The position numbers and the translations under genes are program-made. Of a DNA stretch of 64,000 bases, positions 1 through 8,256 are shown piece after piece. The first letter of the stretch is position 1; every line of letters begins with the position of its first letter. The notes under the pieces are model-generated. The model made no database searches. It was not told the origin of the DNA and worked only from the letters and a program-made list of their open reading frames with translations. Origin of the DNA: Butyrivibrio sp. (GTDB lineage Bacteria; Bacillota; Clostridia; Lachnospirales; Lachnospiraceae); the NCBI GenBank assembly GCA_022486625.1, contig JAKVKH010000007.1:44102-108101 (forward strand), written 5' to 3'.

Positions 1-658
1 CACTGGAGACATAGAGATAGGAGAGCTCCAATCGCTGATCCCCGTCATAGGACATCAGAAGACAGGCATTGATTTTGTGATCATGCAGATAGAAAAGGGA
101 AAGGCCGGAATGGTACAGGCTTAAGAATTCATCTGGTGTACTGCAGAGCGGAAGCTCATTGAGAAGAGAATGAATCATGGGAGTCTTTGAGGATGCAGGG
201 AGTTCATCAAGCGATATCACATTGGAAGTATCAACTTTGCGGTCGAAAAATGAATTCTGGCAGAGCCTGCTGACAGGAACCTGCACACTGATTGCGGATT
301 CTTCGGCAAAGGAAAAACCCATTCTGAGTGCAAAGTCAATCATGGGCGCATTACTGTCCTCGTGATGCAGCCATAACTCAATTTCCGTGATGTCCTGATG
401 GAGCAGATGTGTCAGAAGATTCTGATACAGATACAGCATGGTACCGCGTCGTCTGTATGCTTCAGCTACGCATACCCAGCATATCTCGCAGATACCGGCA
501 GATATTTTGAAAACCATGACGCCGAATGCAGCGGTGCCATCATCGTTGAACGCAGCGATACAGAAATACTCACCGCTTTTCAGACGGGGCATCATTTCAG
601 AAGGAATATAATGCTCAAATCTGTCGAGGTCTGCATTGTCTACAGCTAAGATATTCAT
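1..658 (-). CDS. GNAT-family N-acetyltransferase, partial (3' end outside window)
   Basis: Only the first 219 codons are present; the stop lies beyond base 1. The start is supported by GAGG six bases before ATG. Residues about 30-116 look like a GNAT acetyl-CoA-dependent acyltransferase: two strands, the acetyl-CoA loop R-R-R-G-T-M at 69-74, the helix after it, and a closing A-L-R-M-G-F segment at 110-115. Residues about 187-219 start a second similar pattern (I-N-A-C-L-L-M-S then L-E-L-S-Y-L-Y-V), so the full protein is probably a tandem two-domain GNAT. No substrate can be inferred. It runs in the same direction as mgsA upstream but is separated from it by that gene's terminator, so it is probably transcribed on its own. 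Confidence 0.75.
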   Translation of the reverse strand, partial: MNILAVDNADLDRFEHYIPSEMMPRLKSGEYFCIAAFNDDGTAAFGVMVFKISAGICEICWVCVAEAYRRRGTMLYLYQNLLTHLLHQDITEIELWLHHEDSNAPMIDFALRMGFSFAEESAISVQVPVSRLCQNSFFDRKVDTSNVISLDELPASSKTPMIHSLLNELPLCSTPDEFLSLYHSGLSLFYLHDHKINACLLMSYDGDQRLELSYLYVSS

Positions 659-800
659 TTATTTCCTCGGTTCTTCGCATGTGCATGAAAATGCGACAGG
701 GTGTGCTTTAAGCACGTTGAAAGACATAAATATAACTATATGTTAGCAGATATAATCAGAAATTGCATAAAGGTTGTTTAAAGATTTACGGTTTTGCGCA

Positions 801-830
801 AAACAAAAGCCGGCACAATAAAGTGCCGGC
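801..830 (-). terminator. Rho-independent terminator of mgsA
   Basis: Perfect 8-bp stem GCCGGCAC/GTGCCGGC (809-816 and 823-830) with a 6-base loop, followed on the minus strand by TTTTGTTTT. It lies 37 bases past the mgsA stop. Confidence 0.9.
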
Positions 831-866
831 CTGTCAGTAGAAAGATACATTTTAACTGTTGAACAA

Positions 867-1337
867 TCAGAGCGTTGCAGCTCTTTCATCAATCTTCTGC
901 TGGAAATTTACAACAGAGTGATTATATTCCTGATCCATCAGTGTGGAAGTAATCATGAAATCAGCAGTTGCCTTATTATTGGCAATCGGGATGTCGTATA
1001 CCTGCGCAATACGCAGCAGAGCCTTTACATCCGGGTCATGTGGCTGTGCGGTCAGAGGATCGGAGAAGAATACGATGAAGTCGATTCTGCCTTCTACGAT
1101 TTTGGCACCGATCTGAAGATCTCCGCCGAGCGGGCCGCTGCTGTATCCCTTTACCGGAAGTGATGTTGCTTCCGTGATCATTTTTGCAGTTGTTCCGGTA
1201 CCGCACAGGAAGTGCTTTTTCAGGATTTCCTTATGAGAATCGCACCATTCGATCAGCTCGTGCTTTTTCTGGTCATGAGCAATCAGTGCGATGTTTTTCT
1301 GTTTTCCGATTGTTAATGTTACAAAATCTTTATCCAT
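867..1337 (-). CDS. mgsA: Methylglyoxal synthase
   Basis: Converts dihydroxyacetone phosphate to methylglyoxal and phosphate, a cytoplasmic bypass of lower glycolysis used when sugar phosphates build up. The 156-residue length is normal. Family landmarks are present in order: H21-D22 after the first strand, the phosphate loop G-T-G-T-T at 46-50, S-G-P-L-G-G-D at 67-73 with the catalytic aspartate D73, and the F-F-S-D-P-L segment at 90-95 followed by H100-D101. The start has AGGAG eight bases upstream. It has its own promoter and terminator, so it is monocistronic. A lactaldehyde reductase about 5 kb away could serve the detoxification route from methylglyoxal to 1,2-propanediol; that link is inference. 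Confidence 0.97.
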   Translation of the reverse strand: MDKDFVTLTIGKQKNIALIAHDQKKHELIEWCDSHKEILKKHFLCGTGTTAKMITEATSLPVKGYSSGPLGGDLQIGAKIVEGRIDFIVFFSDPLTAQPHDPDVKALLRIAQVYDIPIANNKATADFMITSTLMDQEYNHSVVNFQQKIDERAATL

Positions 1338-1421
1338 GTTTTCTCTCCTTGCGAGGCATTCACCTTCGCCTGTGCAATCTTCCTTTGCACGATCTCTTTA
1401 CAATTTTCTTATTTCAATAAA

Positions 1422-1450
1422 AAAATAACAGAGCTGTCTGATAATGTCAA
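1422..1450 (-). promoter_or_regulatory. Probable mgsA promoter
   Basis: On the minus strand, TTGACA (1450-1445), a 17-base spacer and TATTTT (1427-1422). The leader between this and the mgsA start has two small inverted repeats: GTGCAA/TTGCAC at about 1372-1390, and an AGGC/GCCT pair just before the ribosome binding site. Confidence 0.65.
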
Positions 1451-1574
1451 TCAGTTTATCACAAGTATAGTATAAATATGTCTTAAATCAAAGTGTCTGT
1501 TGAAGCAGGAAGCGGTCAGCCATTAAAGCAGCCGGTGGGCTGTCGGCCTGCGAAAGCCGTCTGCTGCAGGGGGG

Positions 1575-1627
1575 TTGACATTCACCCGCAGAAGAATATA
1601 ATTACCAATGATAATTACCTAAGGTAA
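1575..1627 (+). promoter_or_regulatory. Promoter and operator of the MarR-MFS operon
   Basis: TTGACA (1575-1580), 16-base spacer, perfect TATAAT (1597-1602). Directly downstream is the dyad TTACCT-A-AGGTAA (1615-1627), and the half-site ATTACC also occurs at 1601-1606. A dyad over the start site fits autorepression by the MarR protein encoded next. The remaining 1451-1574 stretch between the divergent promoters shows only GC-rich sequence with a weak inverted repeat near 1530-1570. Confidence 0.75.
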
Positions 1628-1711
1628 CTATACCGGAACACCAATCAAAAATAACAATCAGAAATGACAATCTGAACGATCGGCATGAAACTGCCGGAAA
1701 GGGTGCAGGAC

Positions 1712-2161
1712 ATGAACACAGAGACAACGAGTGATTTTCTTGGCGCCTGTCATGAAGCCAGGAAAATTGTGGAACTGATGCCGAAACTTCCCAAAGGAAT
1801 GAAGCCCGGTCACATCCATGTGATTGATATCATATATCGGCTGCAGCAGGGAGATCAGGCCGTCAGAGTCAGTGACATAGGTGCTGCGCTCCATGTGACG
1901 AACCCCGGAATTACGAGGCTTGTAAATGAACTGGTGGAACTGAAGGCAGTACAGAAAGAGCAGAGTGAAACGGATCGCAGAGTGTTTACCGTCAGTCTGA
2001 CTGCGACTGGGATGAAATATTACAGAAAATATCTGGAAGAATATCATCGGACAATGGCACAGAAGTTCTCCGGCATTTCGGAGAAGGATATGGAGACAGC
2101 GGCTCGTGTCATGCATGAAGTATACCGGATTATGTCGAACGGGAATATGGAGCTTGACTGA
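1712..2161 (+). CDS. MarR-family transcriptional repressor
   Basis: A 149-residue dimeric winged-helix regulator. The HTH spans about residues 50-100, with a typical recognition helix (T-N-P-G-I-T-R-L-V-N) and a D-R-R wing at about 92-94. I chose the ATG at 1712 because AGGG lies 8 bases before it; an in-frame ATG at 1685 has no ribosome binding site. The gene is 44 bases before a DHA2-type drug exporter and sits behind a strong promoter with a dyad, so it most likely represses itself and the exporter and is released by a toxic small molecule. The ligand is unknown. Confidence 0.9.
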   Translation: MNTETTSDFLGACHEARKIVELMPKLPKGMKPGHIHVIDIIYRLQQGDQAVRVSDIGAALHVTNPGITRLVNELVELKAVQKEQSETDRRVFTVSLTATGMKYYRKYLEEYHRTMAQKFSGISEKDMETAARVMHEVYRIMSNGNMELD

Positions 2162-2205
2162 ACGTTCCGCAGCCGGTTCTGAAATTGGAAAGGATACAGA
2201 AATAA

Positions 2206-3603
2206 ATGGAAAACAAATTTGAACGAAAACTTGATCTGAAACTGATCCTGTCGATTATTGCGGCAGGACTGATGTCTTTTACCGGCGTTGTGGTGGAAAC
2301 GTCCATGAATGTCACATTTCCGACGCTGATGAAGGAGTTCGGCGTGGATACGGCGACCGTGCAGTGGATTACCACAGGCTATCTGCTGGTGCTGTCGGTT
2401 ATCATTCCGCTGTCGTCATTCCTGAAAAAGAGATTTCGCATGAAGCAGCTGTTTCTCTTTGCCATCATCATTTTTATTATTGCAACCGTGCTGTGCATGG
2501 CGGCACCGGATTTCTGGCTGCTGCTGGCGGGCAGACTTCTGCAGGGCGTGGGTACGGGAATTGCACTTCCGCTGATGTTTAACATTGTACTGGAGCAGGC
2601 ACCATATGAGAAGATGGGCTTCATGATGGGCGTTGCTTCACTGGTAACGGCGATTGCACCGGCAGTCGGACCGTCTTTTGGCGGACTCATCGTCAATACA
2701 CTTGGCTGGAGAATGATCTTCGTATTCCTGCTCCCGCTCCTCGTGATCTCCATGCTGATGGGAATCTATGCAATCCGGCAGTCATCGGTGACAGAGCGTA
2801 TTTCATTTGATGTCCCGGGATATCTTTTCCTGATCATCTGCTTTGTGTGTTTTATTTTCGCAGTGAATCTGGCCAGCAGTCATGGCTGGATCAGTGTGCA
2901 GGTGACGGGGCTGTTCCTGATCAGTCTTGTTGCACTGATTGTATTTGTGAAACGCTCATCAGGGATGGACAGACCGCTGATCAGGGTTGAGGTGTTCCGG
3001 ACAGGGAAGTTTACATTCAGCGTACTGTATCTGCTGCTGGTTCAGTTTATCTGCCTGGGCATCGGATTTCTTCTGCCGAATTTTGCACAGCTCGTCATGG
3101 GAGACAATGCGCTGACTGCAGGGTGCATTCTGCTGCCGGGCTGTATTGTCGGCGCACTTCTGACACCCTTTACGGGGAAACTTCTGGATAAATGCGGTGC
3201 AGCACTGCCGATTCTGATCGGCGCGGCATCTGCACTTGTTGCTGCGGTTCTGTTCGCCCTGTTTGTCCGCACGGCCACTACGGCAGAACTGACCGGGATC
3301 TATATGTTCTTTGCAGCAGCGCAGGGATTTACGGTCGGAAATATCATGACCAATGGCCTCAGGAGTCTTCCGGATGCCCTTAATGCAGACGGCAATGCAG
3401 TATTCAGTACGTTCCAGCAGCTGGCGGGAGCCATCGGTACTTCCGTTGTATCCACAATCGTGGCAGCTGCGCAGCAGAAATATCCGGATGACATGTCTGC
3501 CGGAACAATGTGCGGAACACAGAATGCATTTGTGCTTTTGCTGGCGATGTCCGCAGTAATGGCATTTTGCGCTGTTATGGCGGTCCGCCGCAGTAAAACG
3601 TGA
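2206..3603 (+). CDS. MFS multidrug exporter, DHA2 (EmrB/QacA) type
   Basis: A 465-residue inner-membrane proton-coupled drug exporter. About 13-14 hydrophobic segments span the whole protein. The antiporter motif C is clear at 151-160 (A-P-A-V-G-P-S-F-G-G), and the region before it (G-R-L-L-Q-G-V-G-T-G at 109-118) is typical of EmrB/LmrB proteins. Expressed with the MarR gene upstream (44-base gap). It is closed by the bidirectional hairpin at 3680-3716. Substrates cannot be told from sequence. Confidence 0.93.
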   Translation: MENKFERKLDLKLILSIIAAGLMSFTGVVVETSMNVTFPTLMKEFGVDTATVQWITTGYLLVLSVIIPLSSFLKKRFRMKQLFLFAIIIFIIATVLCMAAPDFWLLLAGRLLQGVGTGIALPLMFNIVLEQAPYEKMGFMMGVASLVTAIAPAVGPSFGGLIVNTLGWRMIFVFLLPLLVISMLMGIYAIRQSSVTERISFDVPGYLFLIICFVCFIFAVNLASSHGWISVQVTGLFLISLVALIVFVKRSSGMDRPLIRVEVFRTGKFTFSVLYLLLVQFICLGIGFLLPNFAQLVMGDNALTAGCILLPGCIVGALLTPFTGKLLDKCGAALPILIGAASALVAAVLFALFVRTATTAELTGIYMFFAAAQGFTVGNIMTNGLRSLPDALNADGNAVFSTFQQLAGAIGTSVVSTIVAAAQQKYPDDMSAGTMCGTQNAFVLLLAMSAVMAFCAVMAVRRSKT

Positions 3604-3679
3604 TAGAATCGTGATATCAGACAGCATTGAGCCGGCAAAGAATCCGCGTGCGAGAATGCATTGGAGAATGAAAAAAAGA

Positions 3680-3716
3680 GGCTGCGAAGAATGTGTAAAA
3701 AACATTCTTCACAGCC
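3680..3716. terminator. Bidirectional terminator between MFS exporter and guaB
   Basis: Long stem: GGCTG then GAAGAATGT (3680-3694) pairs with ACATTCTTC then CAGCC (3702-3716), with one C/A mismatch. It is followed by CTTGTTTTT on the plus strand and by TCTTTTTTTC on the minus strand, so it can end both convergent transcripts. Confidence 0.88.
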
Positions 3717-3723
3717 CTTGTTT

Positions 3724-5226
3724 TTACTGATGATTTACGTTGTCCTTAACCACAACATCGTGAGCGCCGCCTTCTACAATGGAAACGCTGCTGACGAGTG
3801 TGATTCTTGCCTTCTCCTGCAGTTCCTTGATATTCAGTGCGCCGCAGTTGCACATGGTGGAACGGATCTTGCTGGTAGTCAGTTCAACGCCGTCATGAAG
3901 AGATCCGGCATAGGGAACGTAGCAGTCAACGCCCTCAACGAAGGAGAGCTTTTTTGCTCCGCCCATATCGTATCGCTGCCAGTTACGTGCTCTGGCACTT
4001 CCTTCGCCCCAATACTCTTTCATGTAATTGCCGTTTACCATGACCTTGTTGGTCGGGCTTTCGTCAAAGCGTGCAAAGTAGCGGCCCAGCATACAGAAAT
4101 CGCAGCCCATGGCAAGAGCCAGTGTTACATGATAATCATAAACAATACCGCCGTCAGAGCAGATCGGAACGTAGATACCTGTTTCTTCATAGTATTCGTC
4201 ACGGGCCTTTGCCACTTCGATGACTGCAGTTGCCTGTCCGCGTCCGATGCCTTTTGTTTCTCTTGTGATACAGATGGACCCGCCGCCGATACCGATCTTG
4301 ACGAAATCAGCACCTGCTTCTGCAAGGAAGCGGAATCCGTCACGGTCCACAACGTTGCCGGCGCCGATTTTGACACTGTCGCCGTATTTCTCACGAACAT
4401 ACTTCAGGACAATTGCCTGCCATTCGGTATAGCCTTCGCTGGAATCGATACACAGAACATCCGCACCTGCTTCGATCAGTGCAGGGATACGCTCTTCATA
4501 ATCTCTTGTGTTGATGCCTGCGCCTACAACATATCGTTTCTGGGAATCCAGAAGCTCGTTCTTATTTCCCTTGTGCTGTTCGTAATCCTTGCGGAAAACG
4601 AAGGAAAGCAGATGATCGTCCTTATCAACAACCGGAAGTGAATTCAGTTTGTTGTCCCAGATGATATTGTTGGCTTCCTTAAGACTTGTTCCTTCGGGAA
4701 CGGTCACCAGTTTCTCACGGGGTGTCATGAAGCCGCTGACCTTATCGTCGGGAGACATTCTGCTGACACGGTAATCCTTGCTGGATACGATGCCGACCAG
4801 CTTGCCGTGGGCGGTTCCGTCATCTGTTACAGCAACTGTGGAATGACCTGTGGCAGCTTTTAATGCCAGAATATCAGCAAGTGTCTGGTCAGCACGGATG
4901 TTGGAATCTGATACGACGAAGCCGGCCTTGTATGACTTTACATTTCTGACCATAGCTGCCTGGCTCTCTATTGTCTGAGATCCGAAGATAAAGGATACGC
5001 CGCCTTCTTTTGCCAGCGCGATTGCGAGCTTGTCATCTGATACAGACTGCATGATGGCGGAAATCAGCGGAGTGTTCATTGAAATCGGGGATTCTTCTCC
5101 CTTTCGGAATTTTACCAGCGGGGTTTTAAGAGATACATTTGCAGGGGTATGCTGTGTTCCTGAATATCCGGGTACCAGCAGATACTCTCCAAAAGTGCGC
5201 GACGGTTCTTCATAATAATATGCCAT
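3724..5226 (-). CDS. guaB: Inosine-5'-monophosphate dehydrogenase, Tritrichomonas-like type
   Basis: Oxidises IMP to XMP with NAD, the committed step to guanine nucleotides. 500 residues: a split TIM barrel with two CBS domains inserted at about 105-225. The catalytic loop G-G-G-S-I-C-I-T-R contains the nucleophile C319, and the flap has the R418-Y419 pair. R241 (G-I-N-T-R-D) and W269 (T-E-W) sit where the Tritrichomonas foetus enzyme binds the NAD adenine; numbering matches that enzyme without any shift, as far as I recall its sequence. This differs from the usual bacterial loop, which reads G-P-G-S-I-C-T-T-R. The start has AGGAGG five bases upstream. Monocistronic, with a strong terminator. 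Confidence 0.95.
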   Translation of the reverse strand: MAYYYEEPSRTFGEYLLVPGYSGTQHTPANVSLKTPLVKFRKGEESPISMNTPLISAIMQSVSDDKLAIALAKEGGVSFIFGSQTIESQAAMVRNVKSYKAGFVVSDSNIRADQTLADILALKAATGHSTVAVTDDGTAHGKLVGIVSSKDYRVSRMSPDDKVSGFMTPREKLVTVPEGTSLKEANNIIWDNKLNSLPVVDKDDHLLSFVFRKDYEQHKGNKNELLDSQKRYVVGAGINTRDYEERIPALIEAGADVLCIDSSEGYTEWQAIVLKYVREKYGDSVKIGAGNVVDRDGFRFLAEAGADFVKIGIGGGSICITRETKGIGRGQATAVIEVAKARDEYYEETGIYVPICSDGGIVYDYHVTLALAMGCDFCMLGRYFARFDESPTNKVMVNGNYMKEYWGEGSARARNWQRYDMGGAKKLSFVEGVDCYVPYAGSLHDGVELTTSKIRSTMCNCGALNIKELQEKARITLVSSVSIVEGGAHDVVVKDNVNHQ

Positions 5227-5421
5227 GATAGCCTCCTTGAAATAAGTAATTGGATGTCTTTTATATGATAGGAATAATTTATATCAGAAATGACATTCAG
5301 AATTGAATTTCCTTGTATTCTACAATATTATTTTAATAAGTAACAGAACTTTTTTCTGATTTTGATAAAAAAGGAACTGAAATAGCTTACAGCTGCAAAA
5401 AAAAGTGCAGGGGATGACCAT

Positions 5422-6003
5422 ATGATGAAACATGATGCGATATCGGATAACGGAACAAATGTCAGGCACAGGCTTGCAGATGCGCTTGAAACCTGTATGA
5501 AGAGTGCACCGCTGGAGAAGATTACAGTGCGGCAGATCACGGATACCTGCGGGGTTTCGAGGCAGACCTTCTACCGGAATTTTACGGACAAGTATGATCT
5601 CATCAACTGTTATTTTGATGAACTTCTGAATAAGTCATTTCAGCATATGGGCTATGGCAATACCGCATACGACAGCCTGGTGCATAAATTTACCTATATT
5701 CAGGAGGAAAAATTTTTTTTCAAGGCAGCATTCAGAAATGACTCGCAGAACAATCTCCGGGATCATGATATTCAGATGATCATGGACTTTTACAAAAAAT
5801 TGATTGCGGGCAAAAAGGGGACATTTCCGGAGGTACAGTTCGGAGGTCTTCTGGAGATGTACTGTGTCGCTTCGGTGTATATGACGCAGCAGTGGGTGCT
5901 TAAAGGGTGTAAGGATGCACCGGAGAAAATGGCGCAACTCATGATCGAAGCCATGCCGCCGCGGCTGTCGGAGCTTTTTTCACAGCTCGGTATTCTGGAC
6001 TGA
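5422..6003 (+). CDS. TetR-family transcriptional regulator
   Basis: 193 residues with an N-terminal TetR helix-turn-helix at about 32-58 (I-T-V-R-Q-I-T-D then V-S-R-Q-T-F-Y-R-N-F-T-D-K) and an all-helical ligand domain. AGGGG lies 8 bases before the start. The gene has its own terminator but precedes the lactaldehyde reductase gene in the same direction, which makes that gene the first candidate target. The ligand is not evident. Confidence 0.9.
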   Translation: MMKHDAISDNGTNVRHRLADALETCMKSAPLEKITVRQITDTCGVSRQTFYRNFTDKYDLINCYFDELLNKSFQHMGYGNTAYDSLVHKFTYIQEEKFFFKAAFRNDSQNNLRDHDIQMIMDFYKKLIAGKKGTFPEVQFGGLLEMYCVASVYMTQQWVLKGCKDAPEKMAQLMIEAMPPRLSELFSQLGILD

Positions 6004-6092
6004 ACCGTGCCGGAGCCACGGGCAGTGCTGATTACCGAAAAAACTGCCAAAAGACAGTGGATAATTTTGGTGCAAAACAACGAAGTTTAAGG

Positions 6093-6129
6093 ATAAGTTA
6101 CACTCAGCCCCGAGTGTAACTTATTTTTT
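6093..6129 (+). terminator. Terminator after TetR gene
   Basis: Perfect 13-bp stem ATAAGTTACACTC/GAGTGTAACTTAT (6093-6105 and 6112-6124), six-base loop AGCCCC, then TTTTT. It lies 79 bases before the fucO start, so read-through control of fucO is also possible. Confidence 0.88.
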
Positions 6130-6207
6130 GGTTCAGGTCAAATTATACTGAAGGATGTGAGGGGTGAGATATCAAAAACACAGATAATTTACAGGAGGGT
6201 ACAGATC

Positions 6208-7353
6208 ATGGCAAACAAAATTTCGTTAAATGGAACATCTTATCATAGACACGGTGCAATTTCTGAAATCGTAGGAGAAGTTAAGAGCAGAGGCTTCCAC
6301 AAAGCTTTTGTCGCATCTGATCCGGATCTTGTAAAGTTCGGCGTAACGGCAAAGGTTACGGCGCTTCTGGATAAAGAAAACATGGCATATGAGATTTATT
6401 CGGATATTAAACCGAATCCCACAATTGCAAACGTTCAGCATGGCGTGACTGCATTCAAGGCATCCGGCGCTGACTATATCATTGCCATCGGCGGCGGTTC
6501 TTCCATGGATACGTCCAAGGCAATCGGCATCATCATTGCGAATCCGGAGTTCGCAGATGTCAGAAGCCTTGAAGGCGTTGCACCGACGAAGAATCCGTGT
6601 GTACCGATTATTGCGGTTCCTACGACAGCAGGTACGGCAGCAGAGGTTACAATCAACTATGTCATCACAGATGTTGAGAAAAAGAGAAAGTTTGTCTGCG
6701 TAGATCCGCATGATATGCCGATCGTGGCAGTTGTGGATCCAGATATGATGTCTTCCATGCCGAAGGGTCTGACCGCCAGCACAGGTATGGACGCACTGAC
6801 ACATGCCATTGAAGGCTACACCACACGTGCTGCATGGGAGATGACAGACATGTTCCACATCGAAGCAATCCGTCTGATCGCACAGCATCTGCGCGGCGCG
6901 GTTGCCGGCACACCGGAAGGCCGTGAGGGCATGGCACTTGCACAGTACATCGCAGGAATGGGATTCTCCAACGTAGGTCTGGGCATTGACCATTCCATGG
7001 CGCATACACTCAGCGCTTATTATGACACACCGCATGGTATGGCATGCGCACAGCTCCTGCCGATTTCCATGGAATTCAATAAGGATTACACCGGAGAGAA
7101 GTATAAGGAGATTGCAAAGGCATTCAACGTACCCGGTGTGGATTCCATGAGTCAGGAAGAGTACCGCGATGCAGCCATTGCAGCAGTTAAGAAGCTGTCA
7201 GAGGATGTAGGCATTCCGGCGAAGAATGAACGTATCAAAGAGGAGGATCTTTCTGCACTGGCAACAGATGCACTGCATGATGCCTGCTATCCGGGCAATC
7301 CGCGTGAGGCGGATAAGGATCAGGTCATCAGCATGTTCCGCCAGCTGATGTAA
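6208..7353 (+). CDS. fucO: Lactaldehyde reductase / iron-dependent alcohol dehydrogenase
   Basis: A 381-residue group III alcohol dehydrogenase that reduces lactaldehyde to 1,2-propanediol with NADH; close in sequence pattern to E. coli FucO throughout. Dinucleotide loop G-G-G-S-S-M-D at 95-101. The metal ligands are all present: D195, H199, H262 and H276, within G-M-D-A-L-T-H-A and T-P-H-G. I use the ATG at 6208 because AGGAGGG precedes it by 8 bases; an in-frame upstream ATG at 6157 lacks such a site. Neighbours are TetR upstream and a terminator downstream. No fucose or rhamnose genes lie nearby, so the lactaldehyde source is not shown; methylglyoxal made by mgsA in this window is one possibility. 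Confidence 0.92.
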   Translation: MANKISLNGTSYHRHGAISEIVGEVKSRGFHKAFVASDPDLVKFGVTAKVTALLDKENMAYEIYSDIKPNPTIANVQHGVTAFKASGADYIIAIGGGSSMDTSKAIGIIIANPEFADVRSLEGVAPTKNPCVPIIAVPTTAGTAAEVTINYVITDVEKKRKFVCVDPHDMPIVAVVDPDMMSSMPKGLTASTGMDALTHAIEGYTTRAAWEMTDMFHIEAIRLIAQHLRGAVAGTPEGREGMALAQYIAGMGFSNVGLGIDHSMAHTLSAYYDTPHGMACAQLLPISMEFNKDYTGEKYKEIAKAFNVPGVDSMSQEEYRDAAIAAVKKLSEDVGIPAKNERIKEEDLSALATDALHDACYPGNPREADKDQVISMFRQLM

Positions 7354-7391
7354 GATTGATAAGAGATTGCTTCATAAGCTTTGCATTTTCA

Positions 7392-7419
7392 GGGGCTGCC
7401 TTTTCGGGCAGCCCCTTTT
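7392..7419 (+). terminator. Terminator after fucO
   Basis: 9-bp perfect stem GGGGCTGCC/GGCAGCCCC (7392-7400 and 7407-7415), loop TTTTCG, followed by TTTT. Confidence 0.92.
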
Positions 7420-7790
7420 GCGTTTGCGGAACCCGCGAAGCGGGCTCTGAAGTGGACTGCCATTGCAGTTCATTTCAATTACTCAATTGTAATCTGAAAT
7501 TCCATTTTGCTATACTGAATGACTCCGGTGGCGTGAAAAAGATGGGGATGATTACAGAATAAAACGATGAGAATACTCGTGTTGATGAAACCGACAAATA
7601 AATATGGCACATAAGGCGCTTATACTTGCGCTAAGAAAAATCAGGACAGATAAAAGTGTTGAAGCTCACAGAGAAGCAGTATTCCGATATCCGGATGCTG
7701 ACAGGCGAGGAAGGGTATCAGGAAAAGATGATAGGAGGCAACTGGCACATAATGCAATAATTGGATATTTAAATTTGGAGCACTCTTCAA
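7420..7790 (+). other. Gene-poor stretch with a promoter-like site and short open frames
   Basis: Between the fucO terminator and the repeat array there is no convincing gene. TTGTAA (7487-7492), an 18-base spacer and TATACT (7511-7516) resemble a promoter, and a dyad with ATTTCA/TGAAAT ends and one bulge (about 7472-7500) overlaps its -35. Downstream is a 15-codon frame from ATG 7567, M-R-I-L-V-L-M-K-P-T-N-K-Y-G-T. In another frame there is an open stretch of about 35 codons ending with a stop near 7760 (it includes L-K-L-T-E-K-Q-Y-S-D-I-R and G-G-N-W-H-I-M-Q). These could be remnants of a decayed gene or a small transcript; I cannot name either. Confidence 0.4.
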
Positions 7791-8118
7791 TATGAGCGGG
7801 AGAAATGTCAGATTTCCGGCAGAATACGTACTGAAATGGGAAATTTGTGACTATCCGTACGTAAATTCCGGAAATATGAGCAGGAAAAATGTCAGATTTC
7901 TGGTAAAATACGTACTGAAATGGAGAAATTTGTGACTATCCGTACGTAAATTCCGGAAATATGAGCAGGAAGGCTGTCAGATTTCCGGCAAAATACGTAC
8001 TGAAATGGGAAATTTGTGACTATCCGTACGTAAATTCCGGAAATATGAGCAGGAAGGCTGTCAGATTTCCGGCAGAATACGTACTGAAATGGAGAAATTG
8101 AGGCTATCCGTACGTATC
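7791..8118 (+). repeat. Four-copy tandem array of an 84-bp hairpin repeat (array 1)
   Basis: Four units start at 7791, 7875, 7960 and 8044 (period 84-85); the last is truncated. Each has the core ATTTCCGG, then CAGAATACGTACTG, a middle segment GAAATGGGAAATTTGTG, then ATCCGTACGTAAATTCCGGA. The ends pair: TTTCCGG with CCGGAAA and TACGTAC with GTACGTA, so each unit can fold into a hairpin with a loop of about 25 bases. Spacers read TATGAGCAGGAAGGCTGTCAG. The same core, with a different spacer, forms a second four-unit array at 21543-21880. The units are not separated by unique spacers, so this is not CRISPR. The stretch from 8119 to the next gene holds only its leader. Confidence 0.9.
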
Positions 8119-8256
8119 AGCCGAGAGCCGAGGCTTTGTATTAATGAAATAAATAGAATGCCTTATTTTGTCAAAATAGGAACCTGTTTTATTGTAATCC
8201 GGGTATATACTGACAGAAGTGATTCACCAAAAAGAGGAAAATGAGGGGAAATTAAA

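Noticed and set aside
3661..4641. A 326-codon frame on the plus strand
   Set aside because: It is antisense to guaB, has no ribosome binding site or recognisable motif, and guaB is an unambiguous gene.
6226..7035. A 269-codon minus-strand frame
   Set aside because: Shadow of fucO, whose metal ligands and cofactor motif are intact.
7604..7795. A 63-residue protein before repeat array 1
   Set aside because: No ribosome binding site, no family resemblance, and it runs into the repeat; described only as part of a gene-poor stretch.
7791..8118. CRISPR array
   Set aside because: The units are near-identical over their whole 84-bp length with no unique spacers, and no cas genes are present; the same applies to 21543-21880.
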